Positions 63,137 through 64,000 of a stretch of DNA of 64,000 nt are shown in pieces. The notes beneath the pieces are model-generated. The model did not search any database and had not been told where the DNA came from. It was given only the letters and a program-made list of their open reading frames with translations. The DNA lies in assembly GCF_000153125.2 (NCBI RefSeq), contig NZ_CM002299.1, positions 868,809 through 932,808 of the forward strand, read 5' to 3'. The position numbers and the translations under genes were made by a program. Source of the stretch: Congregibacter litoralis KT71. GTDB taxonomy: Bacteria > Pseudomonadota > Gammaproteobacteria > Pseudomonadales > Halieaceae. Each line of letters begins with the position of its first letter. Positions within the stretch are counted from its first letter, which is position 1.

Positions 63137-64000
63137 ATGCAGGGTCTTGCCAGGTTTGCAATGAGTGGGCGCTATCGCGCACTGCTCCTTGCTATCGCAA
63201 GTTCCGGAAGTCTTCTGTTTGCCTGGATTGGCGCGGCGGTGGTCGCTTTGGTGACCCTGCGAAAAGGCGCTCAGGAAGGGTTTTGGATCGTGCTTTGGGC
63301 GTCCTTGCCGGCGCTCCTGGTGACCCGGGTGTCCGGCGATAGCAGCGCCCTGGTGATGCTCCTTGGCACAGCGGTGTTGGCCTGGGTGTTGCGCACATCC
63401 GTGAACCTGGCATTGACCGCCGTTGTCAGTGCCGGGGTTGCACTGGTCACCGGTGCGGGGTTGCTGGCTTTTGGTCAGTCCATGCTCTCGGAGCTAGCGG
63501 CGCTGTTTGCGCAGTTTTTTACGGCCCTGGAGAAGCAGACCCTGGAAGCCGGGGGTGAGTCCCTGGGACTTCAGCCCCCCACGCTGGCCCAGTTGGCCGG
63601 CATGATGGGCACGGCAAACGGGGCTTTGAGTTTTTTGTGCCTGTCACTGGCGCGCTACTGGCAGGCAGCGTTGTACAACCCGGGAGGTTTTGGCGAGGAG
63701 TTCAGAGAACTGCAGCTGCCAAAGACCCTGGTGTGGGCCCTGGCGGTGGCAGCCACCAGTTTGGCGGCCGCAGGGCTGGCTTACCGGAGCTGGGGAGCGG
63801 CACTGCTCTTGCCTCTCACCATTGCGGGATTTGCGCTCTTGCACGCCAGGGCGCGTTACAAGGGCCAGAGCAGCTTTTGGATGGGTGGCATTTATGCCGC
63901 ATGGCTCGTGTTTGATGCCGCCAAATTAGGGCTTGTAGGACTCGTGCTTGCGGACACGCTGCTGGATTTTCGCCATCGCTGGCAACTCAAGGCGTCAACG
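63137..64000 (+). CDS. DUF2232 family membrane protein, 3' end cut by window edge
   Basis: From ATG 63137 the frame stays open to the window end (288 codons). The product starts MQGLARFAMSGRYRALLLAI and has about seven hydrophobic segments. The characteristic cytoplasmic stretch LARYWQAALYNPGGFGEEFR near residue 175 is typical of the DUF2232 protein found between rpsR and rplI in Pseudomonas-type genomes. The function is unknown. It lies 61 bases after rpsR and is probably in the same operon. Confidence 0.85.
   Translation, partial: MQGLARFAMSGRYRALLLAIASSGSLLFAWIGAAVVALVTLRKGAQEGFWIVLWASLPALLVTRVSGDSSALVMLLGTAVLAWVLRTSVNLALTAVVSAGVALVTGAGLLAFGQSMLSELAALFAQFFTALEKQTLEAGGESLGLQPPTLAQLAGMMGTANGALSFLCLSLARYWQAALYNPGGFGEEFRELQLPKTLVWALAVAATSLAAAGLAYRSWGAALLLPLTIAGFALLHARARYKGQSSFWMGGIYAAWLVFDAAKLGLVGLVLADTLLDFRHRWQLKAST

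Overview
The window reads as chromosome of a gammaproteobacterium. Both ends carry conserved housekeeping blocks in the order usual for that class: rsgA / orn / queG-nnrD-tsaE-amidase-mutL-miaA-hfq-hflX-hflK-hflC-DUF2065-hisZ-purA on the left, and tRNA-Leu / rnr-rlmB-rpsF-rpsR-DUF2232 on the right. The high G+C, the many GTG and TTG starts, and the mix of exported amine and peptide enzymes, paired outer-membrane barrels and an O-antigen-type cluster would fit a marine heterotroph of the Halieaceae (OM60/NOR5) type. That lineage is an inference; no rRNA or marker comparison was possible.

Layout. (1) 1-15.7 kb: core genes for ribosome maturation (rsgA, orn), tRNA modification (queG, tsaE, miaA), NAD(P)HX repair (nnrD), cell separation (amidase), mismatch repair (mutL), Hfq, the HflX/HflK/HflC set, and hisZ-purA. 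(2) 15.8-25.9 kb: an AraC-type regulator, an operon of a molybdopterin oxidoreductase, lemA and an M48 membrane protease, then a translationally coupled ATP-grasp / alpha-E / zinc-peptidase set facing an Anbu proteasome-like protease. (3) 26-44.7 kb: accessory envelope and catabolic genes: outer-membrane barrel proteins, a DUF885 protein, an LssY_C lipoprotein, MATE and RND pumps, gamma-glutamyltransferase, a PLP decarboxylase, an exported RidA, a Tat-exported amine oxidase coupled to a dihaem cytochrome c, and an exported M20 amidohydrolase. (4) 44.8-55.9 kb: a surface-polysaccharide cluster making a CDP-3,6-dideoxyhexose (rfbF, rfbG, rfbH and a reductase/epimerase), with an FkbM methyltransferase, a split transketolase pair, two GT2 glycosyltransferases and a flippase. 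(5) 56.1-58.7 kb: two related ISL3-family insertion sequences, one nested inside the other, each with a perfect 8-bp target duplication. (6) 58.7-64 kb: tRNA-Leu(CAG), rnr, rlmB, the rpsF-rpsR operon with a structured leader, and the start of a DUF2232 membrane protein.

In Pseudomonas-type genomes purA is followed closely by tRNA-Leu and rnr. Here about 43 kb of accessory genes lie between purA and the tRNA, so regions 2 to 5 look like a large variable block in a conserved neighbourhood. The most interesting parts are the dideoxyhexose cluster with its split transketolase (possible two-carbon-branched sugar), the possible periplasmic amine-oxidation module, the nested insertion sequences beside the tRNA, and a compact promoter-hairpin-terminator unit between hflC and the DUF2065 gene.
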